A stretch of 45,539 bases of DNA from Candidatus Sphingobacterium stercorigallinarum (GCA_019115805.1 DXCW01000211.1:1-45539), one strand, 5' to 3'; positions 8,568 to 17,140 are shown, numbered from the stretch's first letter. Notes: generated by a model not told the origin, from the letters alone. A program made the numbers and translations.

Positions 8568-9818
8568 TTAATTTTCTACTTGTGTTTGTATCGTTTCTTT
8601 TTTGAAGAACAATATAAAAATGATCATGACAACAAATGCAATACCTGCAGGCACCACCCAAAGTTGTTGCCAGAACATCGCAACATCACTCGCTTTGACA
8701 GTTGTATAAAGATCACTTACATATCCTGCTATCCAAAAACCGATAAGTTGTCCAACTCCATAAGTCGCTAGGGTAATTAGTCCCTGCGCCGCACTTTTGT
8801 TTTCTTTTCCTGCCTTCGAGTCGGTATAAATCTGTCCCGAAACAAAGAAGAAATCGTAACAAATACCGTGTAAGGCTATACCCAAAATAAGCATAAATGC
8901 TAATTCACCTGCATTTCCATAAGCGAACAGCATATAACGTATCACCCAGGCTAACATGCCGATCAGGATGGTGTTTTTAAATCCGAATCGGGTAAAAAAC
9001 ACCGGTAGGAGCAGCAAACATAGCGCTTCCGACATTTGTCCAATAGACATTTTACCTGTTGCGTTGGCCAAGCCGATTTCCGTTAAAAACGGATTGGCGT
9101 ATTGGTAATAAAATGCCAGTGGGATACAGATGAGAATCGAACAAATAAAAAACACCAAAAAGTTCCGGTCCTTCAACAACTTCACCGCGTCCAATCCCAT
9201 GATTTTGGCAATGCTTTCTTTCTCGCCAGTCCCGCCAGCTTTCACCGGTGGCGTTGGAGGTAAGGTAAAGGAGAATAACCCTAAAATTAGCGAACCAATG
9301 GCAGCCATCATAAACGTGTTTCTTAAAAGACCACTTTGCAATCCCTCGCCGCTATCCCATTTAAACACGTAACTGATAGACAATCCTGCTATAATCCACC
9401 CAATGGTCCCCCAAATCCGAACGAACGAGAACTCCTTCTCTGGGTTTTTCATCTGACGGAAGGATACGGAGTTCACTAAAGAAAGCGTCGGCATAAACAG
9501 AATCATATACCCCAGCACGTAAGGAAAGAAATTGGCGACCGATTCACTTTGATACATTTGATACATCAGAAACGCACCTATCAAATGCAGTACCCCAAGG
9601 ATACGTTCGGCATTGAAGTAGCGGTCGGCAATCATCCCAATAATAAAGGGTGCAATAATTGCTCCCCATGACTGGGTGGAAAAGACGTTCGCTATCTCCA
9701 ATCCAGAGGCATTCAGCGTGTTTCCAAGAAAGGTTCCTAGCGTAACGAACCAAGCTCCCCAAATGAAAAATTCGAGGAACATCATAAATGATAACTTAAA
9801 TTTTATAGTCGAAGACAT
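8568..9818 (-). CDS. MFS permease, NHS (nucleoside:H+ symporter, NupG-like) type
   Basis: 416-residue inner membrane transporter with about 12 hydrophobic segments. The N-terminal FFIWGAWFVTLGTFLG stretch and the overall layout match the nucleoside:proton symporter family (NupG/XapB). In Bacteroidota such permeases often stand beside GMC and Gfo/Idh genes. I infer that here it imports an oxidised sugar or related product, not a nucleoside. It is the first gene of the downstream unit, preceded by a good promoter candidate. A 101-nt gap separates it from the TIM-barrel gene upstream. Confidence 0.85.
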   Translation of the reverse strand: MSSTIKFKLSFMMFLEFFIWGAWFVTLGTFLGNTLNASGLEIANVFSTQSWGAIIAPFIIGMIADRYFNAERILGVLHLIGAFLMYQMYQSESVANFFPYVLGYMILFMPTLSLVNSVSFRQMKNPEKEFSFVRIWGTIGWIIAGLSISYVFKWDSGEGLQSGLLRNTFMMAAIGSLILGLFSFTLPPTPPVKAGGTGEKESIAKIMGLDAVKLLKDRNFLVFFICSILICIPLAFYYQYANPFLTEIGLANATGKMSIGQMSEALCLLLLPVFFTRFGFKNTILIGMLAWVIRYMLFAYGNAGELAFMLILGIALHGICYDFFFVSGQIYTDSKAGKENKSAAQGLITLATYGVGQLIGFWIAGYVSDLYTTVKASDVAMFWQQLWVVPAGIAFVVMIIFILFFKKETIQTQVEN

Positions 9819-9847
9819 TATATAAGGTTTAATAAAAATCTTAAGAT

Positions 9848-9877
9848 TAAAGATAGAGATAAATCGACAATATCAAA
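9848..9877 (-). promoter_or_regulatory. candidate promoter of the permease-GMC-Gfo/Idh unit
   Basis: On the minus strand TTTG (complement of 9874-9877), an 18-nt spacer and TATCTTTA (complement of 9848-9855) resemble the Bacteroidota -33/-7 promoter TTTG...TAnnTTTG with one mismatch. It starts about 30 nt upstream of the permease ATG, in the only longer gap inside the island. Confidence 0.55.
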
Positions 9878-9919
9878 ACACATAACGAATTTGTTTCAAA
9901 AAACTAAAAGCGTTTAGCG

Positions 9920-10837
9920 TTAGAAAGAATCCACTTCGCGGTAAGCACGAACCAATGCCTCCTCCCCCGCTTTTCCAGATTGAGACATGCCGTGTTCCAT
10001 GCCCACAATTCCGTCGTAACCCTTTTCGTGCAACCATTTAAATACATTTTTATAATTGATCTCCCCAGTGGTTGGTTCTCTCCTCCCTGGATTATCACCC
10101 ACTTGAATATATCCAATTTCGCTCCAGCACAGATCCATCAAAGGAATCAGGTTCCCCTCATTCTTTTGTTGGTGATAAGCATCATATAAAATTTTACAAG
10201 ATGGACTATTCACCGCTCGACAAATTTCATAGGTTTGGTCGGTATAACGTAAAAACAGATCAGGGGTATCACTGAGTGGCTCCAAAACCATCGTGATCCC
10301 ATGCGGCTCAAAAATCTCTGCTCCTCGGCGCAGTGCATCCACGACGTTTGCCGTCTGTACACCGATCGGTAGATGGCGTGCATAGTCGCCCGGGACCACC
10401 GTGACCCACTTGGCATGACAACGCTTAGCAATTTCCACAGACTCTCGACAACCTTTTAAGAAGATCTCCACATGTTCCTCCTTTCCTGCGGCTAGTGTGT
10501 TTGCGCCATTACCGCCCTTAGGCACGACGAATACCCCCATTCGCATATCTAGCTTCTCCAGCAAATCACCTACATTCTTCTGCTCATCCACTGAGCGTCC
10601 CGGCATTCCGTTATCCTCAATGCTTCGAAAGCCTAAATCGTGCATATACCGAATCTCATCAAGAAAATCTTTGCCTGCTGATGCGCTGAACATCCCTTGA
10701 TGCGGCGCGTAATCCAGTTGAAAAGTTTCACCTGCTTGCCGCGCTTCTGGCGTCGTTGCTTTTGCCGTTAATCCGCCCGCCAATAACGACGACCCCATTA
10801 ACAGTGAACTATTTTTTAAAAATTCTGATCGTTTCAT
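9920..10837 (-). CDS. exported TIM-barrel protein, xylose isomerase/hydroxypyruvate isomerase-like
   Basis: 305-residue protein of the AP endonuclease 2/xylose isomerase-like barrel family (PF01261). Candidate divalent metal ligands are visible: Glu in VLEPLSD, Asp and His in LYDAYHQQ, and Glu in VGMEHG near the C terminus. Members act as sugar epimerases or isomerases, including ketose 3-epimerases and hydroxypyruvate isomerase. The N terminus (MKRSEFLKNSSLLMGSSLLAGG) is a Tat-like signal with KR in place of RR, so export is likely but less certain than for its neighbours. The ApbE gene ends 20 nt upstream. It may epimerise or isomerise a keto sugar made by the GMC enzyme. Confidence 0.85.
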   Translation of the reverse strand: MKRSEFLKNSSLLMGSSLLAGGLTAKATTPEARQAGETFQLDYAPHQGMFSASAGKDFLDEIRYMHDLGFRSIEDNGMPGRSVDEQKNVGDLLEKLDMRMGVFVVPKGGNGANTLAAGKEEHVEIFLKGCRESVEIAKRCHAKWVTVVPGDYARHLPIGVQTANVVDALRRGAEIFEPHGITMVLEPLSDTPDLFLRYTDQTYEICRAVNSPSCKILYDAYHQQKNEGNLIPLMDLCWSEIGYIQVGDNPGRREPTTGEINYKNVFKWLHEKGYDGIVGMEHGMSQSGKAGEEALVRAYREVDSF

Positions 10838-10857
10838 GTAGGAATAAGTTTAATGTA

Positions 10858-11895
10858 TTAGTTTGAATGGGTTAATATGTACCTCGAAAAACCGTCGGAG
10901 TATACTTCTTTAACCTGTCCTTGGTCGAGGTACATTAAATAAATATCAATTTTATTTTGTGAATTCGCAAACGCGATCGCTTCCTCTGGATCCATGGCCA
11001 TAAAGACATTGTCGTAAGCGTCGGCATCAATGGCTTCGGCAGCAATTACCGTCACCGAAATGGTTTTCGAAATCAGGGGCCGACCGGTTCGCGGGTCCAT
11101 ATGGTGCGAGAAGCGATAGCCCTCCACTTCACGGAACTGCTCATAGCTACCGGATGTAGTGATGGATCTATCGTCGAGTTCCACAATAAAATCCTCGACA
11201 TCTCCCATCTCCTCAGGACGCTGTACCAGCACTTTATAGGACTGACCATCTGGCTTTCTACCGTAGGCTCTAATCTCCCCACCGATTTCCACAATAAAGC
11301 TTTCGATTTCCTGCGCTCTTAAATAATCATACATCACATCTACCGTATAGCCTTGTGCGACGCCGTTAAGATCGACCTGAACTCCTTCTACTTTCTTCTG
11401 CAACTGTCGGCCGCGTAAACTCAATTTATCCATACCAACCTGGCTCAATGCCCTTTGGATAGTTAACGAATCCGGCAAATCAGTTGCGCCATTCGGGCCA
11501 AAGCCCCACAAAGCGACAAGAGGTTTGACCGTTACATCAAATCTCCCGGCAGAGGCCCGATACACTTCAAAAGACTTCTTCATCACCTTACTCATGTGAA
11601 GATCTACATCAAGTGCTTTCACGTCGGACTGATTAAATTGCGAAATTTTTGAATCTGCTCGATAGAGTGACATCGATTTATCGATCACTTCGAAGAGGCT
11701 ATCGACAGCGGTTTTGGTAATGACGGAAGTGGGATGATAATAAGTTATGGTATAGGTTGTCCCCTGTGCATTCCCAAAAAGTTGGTGCTTATTCAAAGCA
11801 GAATTTGGCTGTTGGTGTTTTGTCCAACAGCCAAATAACAAGGCATTCAGCACCGCAATACATAGCAACACGCTGCTAGATATATTTTTTAACAT
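10858..11895 (-). CDS. apbE: FAD:protein FMN transferase (ApbE)
   Basis: 345-residue lipoprotein that attaches FMN to Ser/Thr of target proteins outside the cytoplasm, using FAD and Mg2+. Family features are YRADSKISQFN, DVTVKPLVALWGFGP, VDLNGVAQGYTVD, an IVEIGGEIRAYG segment and HHMDPRTGRPL. I prefer the ATG at 11895 over that at 11928: it gives a lipoprotein signal (MLKNISSSVLLCIAVLNALLFGC). The gene overlaps the upstream Gfo/Idh gene by 20 bp, so it belongs to this operon. Its usual targets (NqrB/C, RnfG or FMN-binding domain proteins) are not in the window, so its place in a sugar locus is unexplained. Confidence 0.9.
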   Translation of the reverse strand: MLKNISSSVLLCIAVLNALLFGCWTKHQQPNSALNKHQLFGNAQGTTYTITYYHPTSVITKTAVDSLFEVIDKSMSLYRADSKISQFNQSDVKALDVDLHMSKVMKKSFEVYRASAGRFDVTVKPLVALWGFGPNGATDLPDSLTIQRALSQVGMDKLSLRGRQLQKKVEGVQVDLNGVAQGYTVDVMYDYLRAQEIESFIVEIGGEIRAYGRKPDGQSYKVLVQRPEEMGDVEDFIVELDDRSITTSGSYEQFREVEGYRFSHHMDPRTGRPLISKTISVTVIAAEAIDADAYDNVFMAMDPEEAIAFANSQNKIDIYLMYLDQGQVKEVYSDGFSRYILTHSN

Positions 11896-13186
11896 CAATA
11901 CCTGGAATGGCAACCGGATAGCTTCCATCTTCCTTCGGCATCACTTTAGGGTTGGCATCCCAAGCGAGGCGTTCAGGCATCAAATCTACATTGGATTTCA
12001 TCGCTTCATCCCATTTAATAACTTCTCCAGTATAACAGGCGATGCGGCCGATTATCCCCGTCAATGAGCTATAGGCTCCGTATTCGGCGTCATTGAATTT
12101 ATATTCTCCTTTTGCAATGGCTTCAAATAATTCCGTATGCTCCTGTTGATACGGGTTCGGATTCCCCTTTGGATCATGGCGATAGACCTCATTCCCATTC
12201 GCGTCCCATAACACCGCTTGGTTATTGGCCGACACATACATCCTTCCCTTAGTTGCCTGAAAAGTCTCGTCCACACGATTCGAAATCCCTTCGAAATGCC
12301 GACACTGACTATACACGACTGCACCGTCATCGTAGGTCAATTCGATAGCAAAATTATCGTAAATCTCGCCATATTCTTTTCCTGTCCGGTGTGCGCGACT
12401 CCCTGTACCTTGTATCGACACGGGGTATTTTCCTTTCACCCAGTTGGCAATATCGATATTGTGCACGTGCTGCTCCACGATATGATCACCACATAACCAA
12501 TTGAAGTAATACCAATTTCTCATCTGGTATTCCATTTCCGTTTGCCCCGGTTTGCGCGGACGAACCCACACGCCACCACTATTCCAATATACTTGTCCGG
12601 ACACCACATCTCCAATCGCTCCATCGTGCACGCGCTTTATCGCTTCTCGATAGTTGGTTTGGTAACGACGTTGCAGCCCGACCACCACATTCAATTTTTT
12701 AGCAACGGCTTCTTTCGCAGTTGCTAAAACACTGCGGACGCCTGGAATGTCGGCTGCCACTGCTTTCTCCATGAATACGTGCTTCCCTTGTTTAACCGCT
12801 TCTGCAAAATGCTGCGGCCTAAACCCCGGAGGCGTGGTTAATAAAACGACATCGGCGTCCTTAATCGCCTCTATATACCCTTCGAATCCTACATACTTCC
12901 GACTATCGGGCACATCGATTTTATCACCGTATTTATCTTTTAGGGTATCGTAGGTGGAATCCAAATTGTCCTTGAATGCATCAGCCATGGCGACCAATTT
13001 TACATTTTGGCCTGATTCCATCGCGTTCACAGTTGCGCCCGTACCGCGTCCTCCACAGCCGATTAAAGCAATCTTTATTTCGTCATTTCCCGCTGCGAAA
13101 ACTTGCCCGACCGAACCGCTCAAAGCAGCCGCCCCCATTAGGGCAGATGAAGATTTTATAAAATCCCTGCGTTTTAAATTTTCCAT
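11876..13186 (-). CDS. Tat-exported Gfo/Idh/MocA family oxidoreductase
   Basis: 436-residue oxidoreductase with a Tat signal (KRRDFIKSSSALMGAAALSG, residues 5-24). It has the Rossmann motif ALIGCGGRGTGA, the catalytic-lysine region HVFMEKAVAAD (EKA in place of the common EKP), and an active-site block DHIVEQHVHNIDIANW. This belongs to a different subgroup from the 474-residue protein downstream, since the key acid before the His appears to be Glu. Gfo/Idh members use NAD(P) to oxidise or reduce sugars, and some perform redox-neutral glycoside cleavage (GH109-like). Role in this locus: inferred second sugar-converting enzyme. Overlaps apbE by 20 bp. Confidence 0.9.
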   Translation of the reverse strand: MENLKRRDFIKSSSALMGAAALSGSVGQVFAAGNDEIKIALIGCGGRGTGATVNAMESGQNVKLVAMADAFKDNLDSTYDTLKDKYGDKIDVPDSRKYVGFEGYIEAIKDADVVLLTTPPGFRPQHFAEAVKQGKHVFMEKAVAADIPGVRSVLATAKEAVAKKLNVVVGLQRRYQTNYREAIKRVHDGAIGDVVSGQVYWNSGGVWVRPRKPGQTEMEYQMRNWYYFNWLCGDHIVEQHVHNIDIANWVKGKYPVSIQGTGSRAHRTGKEYGEIYDNFAIELTYDDGAVVYSQCRHFEGISNRVDETFQATKGRMYVSANNQAVLWDANGNEVYRHDPKGNPNPYQQEHTELFEAIAKGEYKFNDAEYGAYSSLTGIIGRIACYTGEVIKWDEAMKSNVDLMPERLAWDANPKVMPKEDGSYPVAIPGIDVKKYI

Positions 13187-13228
13187 GAAAATAGATTTAA
13201 ATTGAATGTTATGTTTTGGTTTATGTTG

Positions 13229-14194
13229 TTAAAAATCTTTCAAAGGAGCTTTGTCGTAATACTCCATGATCTCCTGGTGACTCGGCGGTTGAACAGGCCG
13301 AACCAAGCGCATGCCCACAAAAGGCGCTTCCGGAAACCACCAGTTGGACTTTGGAATTTGAGGATCCAATTGTTTCCAAACGGGATCAGAGGCGTCACGA
13401 GCAGCGGAACGCAGCGCATTTGCATCGCTTTCAAAAGAACCTCCTCGTACGCTATGTGAATATAGCTTAGTCGGTTGATTCACGGGATTGTCGGCGACCC
13501 CTTCTTGGAAATTCTGATAATAATCGGCATCGTATTGGTCATAAGTCCACTCACTCACATTGCCTAAGATATCGTACAAACCCCAAGGATTTGGCTTTTT
13601 AGTCCCCACCTTAGCTGTCTTCCCGTCTGCGTTTTCACTGTAGATCGCATATTCACTTAATGAACTGGCATCGTCACCAAAAAAATATGCTGTTTCGGAT
13701 CCTGCACGACAGGCATATTCCCATTCGGCCTCTGTTGGCAGTCGATAAAACACCCCCGTACGGATATACAACCATTTACAAAACTGAATCGCGTTGTAAT
13801 GTGTCATGGCCAGTGCTGGCTGATTATCTTTTCCAAAGCCAAATGTCATGTCCAAATACGGCTTTGTGGGACGCGTTACCGCATCTACTTCAGCGGGTAT
13901 TTCACCATCTATTGATTTGGTAATCTCGTAATCTTTATAAAGAAACGGTTCAAATAAATTCCAAGTTACTTCATAAGTTCCCATCCAAAAGGGATCAATT
14001 TTCACTCGGTGAGCAGGCTTCTCGTCCGCTTCCTTAGACGATGCACTTCCCATGGTAAACTCTCCTCCTGGAATGGCTTCCATAGTGAATTCCAAACTTG
14101 TTCCTTCGATCTTTTGGGTATACCCTTCGTGGCTTTCCTGTGCGTTTGCCATCTGCATTCCTGCTAGCAACGCAAAGAATAAAACTCTCTTCAT
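13229..14194 (-). CDS. SUMF1/PvdO-type formylglycine-generating-enzyme-like protein
   Basis: 321-residue exported protein with signal peptide MKRVLFFALLAGMQMANA and one FGE-sulfatase domain (PF03781): IPGGEFTMGS, FWMGTYEVT, YRLPTEAEWEYACRAG, GLYDILGNVSEWT and HSVRGGSF. True FGE needs two copper-binding cysteines near the C terminus. Here that place reads SDANALRSAARDAS with no Cys, so sulfatase activation is unlikely and a ligand-binding or other oxidase role is more plausible. The start is the ATG at 14194; the in-frame codon before it is TTG. It is the first gene of the upstream unit, 42 nt before the Gfo/Idh gene. Confidence 0.87.
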   Translation of the reverse strand: MKRVLFFALLAGMQMANAQESHEGYTQKIEGTSLEFTMEAIPGGEFTMGSASSKEADEKPAHRVKIDPFWMGTYEVTWNLFEPFLYKDYEITKSIDGEIPAEVDAVTRPTKPYLDMTFGFGKDNQPALAMTHYNAIQFCKWLYIRTGVFYRLPTEAEWEYACRAGSETAYFFGDDASSLSEYAIYSENADGKTAKVGTKKPNPWGLYDILGNVSEWTYDQYDADYYQNFQEGVADNPVNQPTKLYSHSVRGGSFESDANALRSAARDASDPVWKQLDPQIPKSNWWFPEAPFVGMRLVRPVQPPSHQEIMEYYDKAPLKDF

Positions 14195-14297
14195 CAAATA
14201 TTAAACGTTTATACTAAAACTTAAATTTATCCTGTGGATTTTTGAATTAATCGCAATAAAGATATGCAATATAAAAGAAATTTTGATAACATTCAGG

Positions 14298-15212
14298 TTA
14301 CATAAAAAATGTTTCAAACACCACGAACCATAAATAAGAGGTAAGTAAACCCAAGGGGATGGTCAATCCAATCACACTATTGCCGATCTTCGTATTCAGC
14401 TTAAATTCGTGGAGTACAATGCTAGTCCCTACTAAACTAGGCATCGCCATTTCGAAAAGCGAAACCTGTATAATTTCCCCTCTTTGCCCAAACAACAACG
14501 CTAGAGCGGTCACTAATGCGGGGCCGATAACTAACTTATAAAGTGCCGCATAAAGCATATGCGGCATTTCAGCCCTTACGATTCCAAAACTCAACTGCAG
14601 ACCGATGGAAAACAGCGCAATTGGGGAAATCGTCGACGAAAGCGCAACGAAGAATTCATCCAAAAAACCAATATCAATCAAGTGCGGCACGGTCAGCGCC
14701 AGTACGCAGCCGACCAAGGGTGGAAAACGCAATGCCCGTTTCAGCATATAGCCGGCGGTCACTTGTTTATTTTTATTCAAACTCCCCTTCACGGCGATGA
14801 TTACGCCAATTGTGGAAAGCAGGAAAAAGGTGGTCTGATCACTAACTATTCCTATGGGTAACTTATCAGCACCATAATAGGCTTGTATGAGCGGAAACCC
14901 GACGAACGACGTATTACTCAATCCAGCTACCAACATCAAGGTGTGCGAGGTCCGTTTAGAGAGATGAAAAAGCCGGCCGATCACATAAAAGAATGCAACC
15001 GAACCCAAAAGCACAAGCAAAGGGGCAACCATTGTGAACAACAGTTGCTCATCCCACTTTAGGTAAGGAAGGAAACGAAAGGACAGCGCGGGTAAGCCAA
15101 AATACAGCACCCAGGCATTGAGTGTTTTGTATCCATCTTTCGGTACCCAGCCGAAACGCCGACCTAAAATTCCCGCCAGTAGGCAAAAAATAATGAGCAC
15201 AAAATTCGACAC
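14298..15212 (-). CDS. AEC family transporter (auxin efflux carrier-like)
   Basis: 304-residue inner membrane permease with about 10 hydrophobic segments, typical of PF03547. The segment GLSNTSFVGFPLIQAYYG is the conserved family signature after the first half. Bacterial members export or import small carboxylates such as malate; the substrate is unknown here. It starts with GTG, supported by a strong AAAGGAGG 11 nt upstream, and the first membrane segment begins right after the start. Transcribed divergently from the PagL-like gene. A 103-nt gap separates its end from the catabolic island, so it need not belong to it. Confidence 0.88.
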   Translation of the reverse strand: MSNFVLIIFCLLAGILGRRFGWVPKDGYKTLNAWVLYFGLPALSFRFLPYLKWDEQLLFTMVAPLLVLLGSVAFFYVIGRLFHLSKRTSHTLMLVAGLSNTSFVGFPLIQAYYGADKLPIGIVSDQTTFFLLSTIGVIIAVKGSLNKNKQVTAGYMLKRALRFPPLVGCVLALTVPHLIDIGFLDEFFVALSSTISPIALFSIGLQLSFGIVRAEMPHMLYAALYKLVIGPALVTALALLFGQRGEIIQVSLFEMAMPSLVGTSIVLHEFKLNTKIGNSVIGLTIPLGLLTSYLWFVVFETFFM

Positions 15213-15223
15213 GTCAGCTTAAG

Positions 15224-15231
15224 CCTCCTTT
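15224..15231 (-). promoter_or_regulatory. strong Shine-Dalgarno site for the AEC gene
   Basis: The complement reads AAAGGAGG, 11 nt before the GTG at 15212. Such perfect sites are uncommon in Bacteroidota, and this one decides the otherwise doubtful GTG start. Confidence 0.7.
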
Positions 15232-15257
15232 GATCGATAGAAAACAGGGATGCAGAA

Positions 15258-15289
15258 TTGCCATAGCCGCAAAGTTATTACTATTTTTG
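15258..15289 (+). promoter_or_regulatory. candidate promoter of the PagL-like gene
   Basis: TTG at 15258-15260, a 21-nt spacer, and TATTTTTG at 15282-15289, a full match to the -7 consensus TAnnTTTG. Transcription would start near 15296, downstream of the ATG at 15250. This supports the GTG at 15319 as the real start of the following gene. Confidence 0.55.
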
Positions 15290-15318
15290 TCCTCTTATTG
15301 ATAAAACTCGTACTTTTC

Positions 15319-16446
15319 GTGAGAAAATTTATTGTTTACCTTCTTTGGGCTTTCATTCCGCTCTCAAGCCACGCACAACTATCTACGCTGCGAGATAGCT
15401 TAAGAAATAGCTCGCTGATTCTGGAGCTAGAGATAGAAAATGGCGGGATCCTTGCGCAAAAAGATCTGAAATCCACCACCTATCAGGGGGCTTATTATAA
15501 CGGAATCAACTTAAAGATTGGCTGGAAGCAACGCGCAAAGAAAGATCAATACTTTCAGATATATAACTATCCGATTTACGGAATTGGTATTTATTCTAGC
15601 ACCTTCCACTCTTCGATCATTGGCAGTCCATTCGCCATATATGGGTTCGTTCAAACGCCAATTTCCCCTAATCCAAACAGCAAATGGAGTTACGATTATC
15701 GAATTGGCCTCGGTCTATCGGGCAACTTCCGGCCTTACAATGAAAACGAAAACCCATTAAACCTTGCAATAGGCTCAAAAAACAACGTATTCATTGATTT
15801 AGGCTTGCGTGCGCAATATCAAATTCGGCCGCGCTGGAAAGCAGGCGTCGGATTGGCTTTCCATCACTTTTCTAACGGGGCACTCGCGCTGCCTAATAAA
15901 GGTGTCAACTTAGTCCCGCTTACCCTATCGGTCAACTATCAATTCAATCCCGACATCGCGATTAAGCAAGATTCTATACTTCAACCTTATCCAAAAAAAT
16001 TGTACTATGATCTGAATTACGGTATAGGTTTTAAACAACTTCGTGATGACTTGGATCAGCGATTTTTTAAGACTACACTTAGCGCCTATGCAAGTCGCCA
16101 TGTTTCTTACAAGTGGAGAATAGGAGCCGGCGTCGACCTGTTTTATTCTTCATCAGGAAATGATGAAGAAATCGCTGGTGACCTTAGTGGAAAACTAAGC
16201 TCCAAACTATCGGGTGGCCCATCGTTTTATCTTGTACACGTACTGAATCAACGATTGGCCCTCAACGGAAACGTAGGTTATTATATCCATAACCAGCGCT
16301 TCAATGGCGAAATCCACCGTTTTTTCTTACGAGCGGGTGCCAGATATTATGTGTATAAAAACGTCAACGCTGGAGTTTCCATCAAGGCCCATATGGGAAA
16401 GGCAGATTTCATCGAATGGACGGTAGGCTATACCTTTAATCGCTAG
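15319..16446 (+). CDS. PagL-like lipid A 3-O-deacylase (acyloxyacyl hydrolase)
   Basis: 375-residue outer membrane beta-barrel of the acyloxyacyl hydrolase/PagL family (PF09411), which removes the 3-O acyl chain from lipid A. The catalytic motif is FHHFSNGAL with His183 and Ser185 as the expected pair, followed by a barrel of alternating residues. I place the start at GTG 15319: it gives an ordinary signal peptide (MRKFIVYLLWAFIPLSSHA) and lies just downstream of the promoter box. The in-frame ATG at 15250 would give two hydrophobic stretches in a row and start upstream of the -7 box. At 375 residues it is longer than PagL itself (about 170), as is common in Bacteroidota. Confidence 0.8.
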   Translation: MRKFIVYLLWAFIPLSSHAQLSTLRDSLRNSSLILELEIENGGILAQKDLKSTTYQGAYYNGINLKIGWKQRAKKDQYFQIYNYPIYGIGIYSSTFHSSIIGSPFAIYGFVQTPISPNPNSKWSYDYRIGLGLSGNFRPYNENENPLNLAIGSKNNVFIDLGLRAQYQIRPRWKAGVGLAFHHFSNGALALPNKGVNLVPLTLSVNYQFNPDIAIKQDSILQPYPKKLYYDLNYGIGFKQLRDDLDQRFFKTTLSAYASRHVSYKWRIGAGVDLFYSSSGNDEEIAGDLSGKLSSKLSGGPSFYLVHVLNQRLALNGNVGYYIHNQRFNGEIHRFFLRAGARYYVYKNVNAGVSIKAHMGKADFIEWTVGYTFNR

Positions 16447-16467
16447 CGGACAAGCGTCTGATTGGCT

Positions 16468-17064
16468 TTACAATAATTCAAAGATTCGCTTGCCTAAGTT
16501 CTCATCTACCGTGATGTAGCTAGGATAATAAATGTTTTGGTTGGCAATACGCAGTGAGGGTTTAATTTTCAATCGTAAGCCATCGGCCGTTTTGCCGGAA
16601 AACAATTCGGTTAAAAACTGCTGTATCCCCCTTTGTTTAGCCTGAGCGAAAATATCCGATCGAAAAGAAAGCGGTACAGTCGCCTGCTGATGTTGTTCTA
16701 AACTCACGTTTCGCTCGACCGTTCCATTAAACAAGGCCTGATCATTTAATTCAATGATATATTTAAAGGAATTAAACGCAGCGCGCTTATTTTCTGGGTT
16801 ACTTATGCGCAAATTGACTACACCTTCCAACGGGAGTTCTTGCGTAAAGAGCGCGGTAGCCAAGCCAGCTAATGCCGATACCTTCAAATCTCCGTCCTCT
16901 CGTTGAAACTCACGGATATCCTTGCCTCCTAGCTTCACGGATTCAAGAGACTCGATCTGATAATCACAGTCCGCCAAAGCTTGAAGTTGTGCTTTCTTAT
17001 TCACCTTACAACCCACACACAACCAAACACCTATAACAACAAACAAAATCAAACTTCTTTTCAT
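16468..17064 (-). CDS. LEA type 2-like lipoprotein
   Basis: 198-residue lipoprotein with signal MKRSLILFVVIGVWLCVGC (lipid Cys 19). The mature part holds a segment with VVNLRISNPENKRAAFNSFKY followed by ELNDQALFNGTVERNVSL, which looks like a WHy/LEA-2 immunoglobulin-like fold. The start is the ATG at 17064; the codon two positions earlier is GTG. Function unknown; the location is probably the periplasmic face of a membrane. Its 3' end lies 21 nt from the convergent PagL-like gene. Confidence 0.65.
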   Translation of the reverse strand: MKRSLILFVVIGVWLCVGCKVNKKAQLQALADCDYQIESLESVKLGGKDIREFQREDGDLKVSALAGLATALFTQELPLEGVVNLRISNPENKRAAFNSFKYIIELNDQALFNGTVERNVSLEQHQQATVPLSFRSDIFAQAKQRGIQQFLTELFSGKTADGLRLKIKPSLRIANQNIYYPSYITVDENLGKRIFELL

Positions 17065-17140
17065 ATCCACAACGTGTATCTGTTTAAATCATCTATATTA
17101 CTTCTTTTTCACGAACCGGTGCCATCGAAATCGCATGTCG

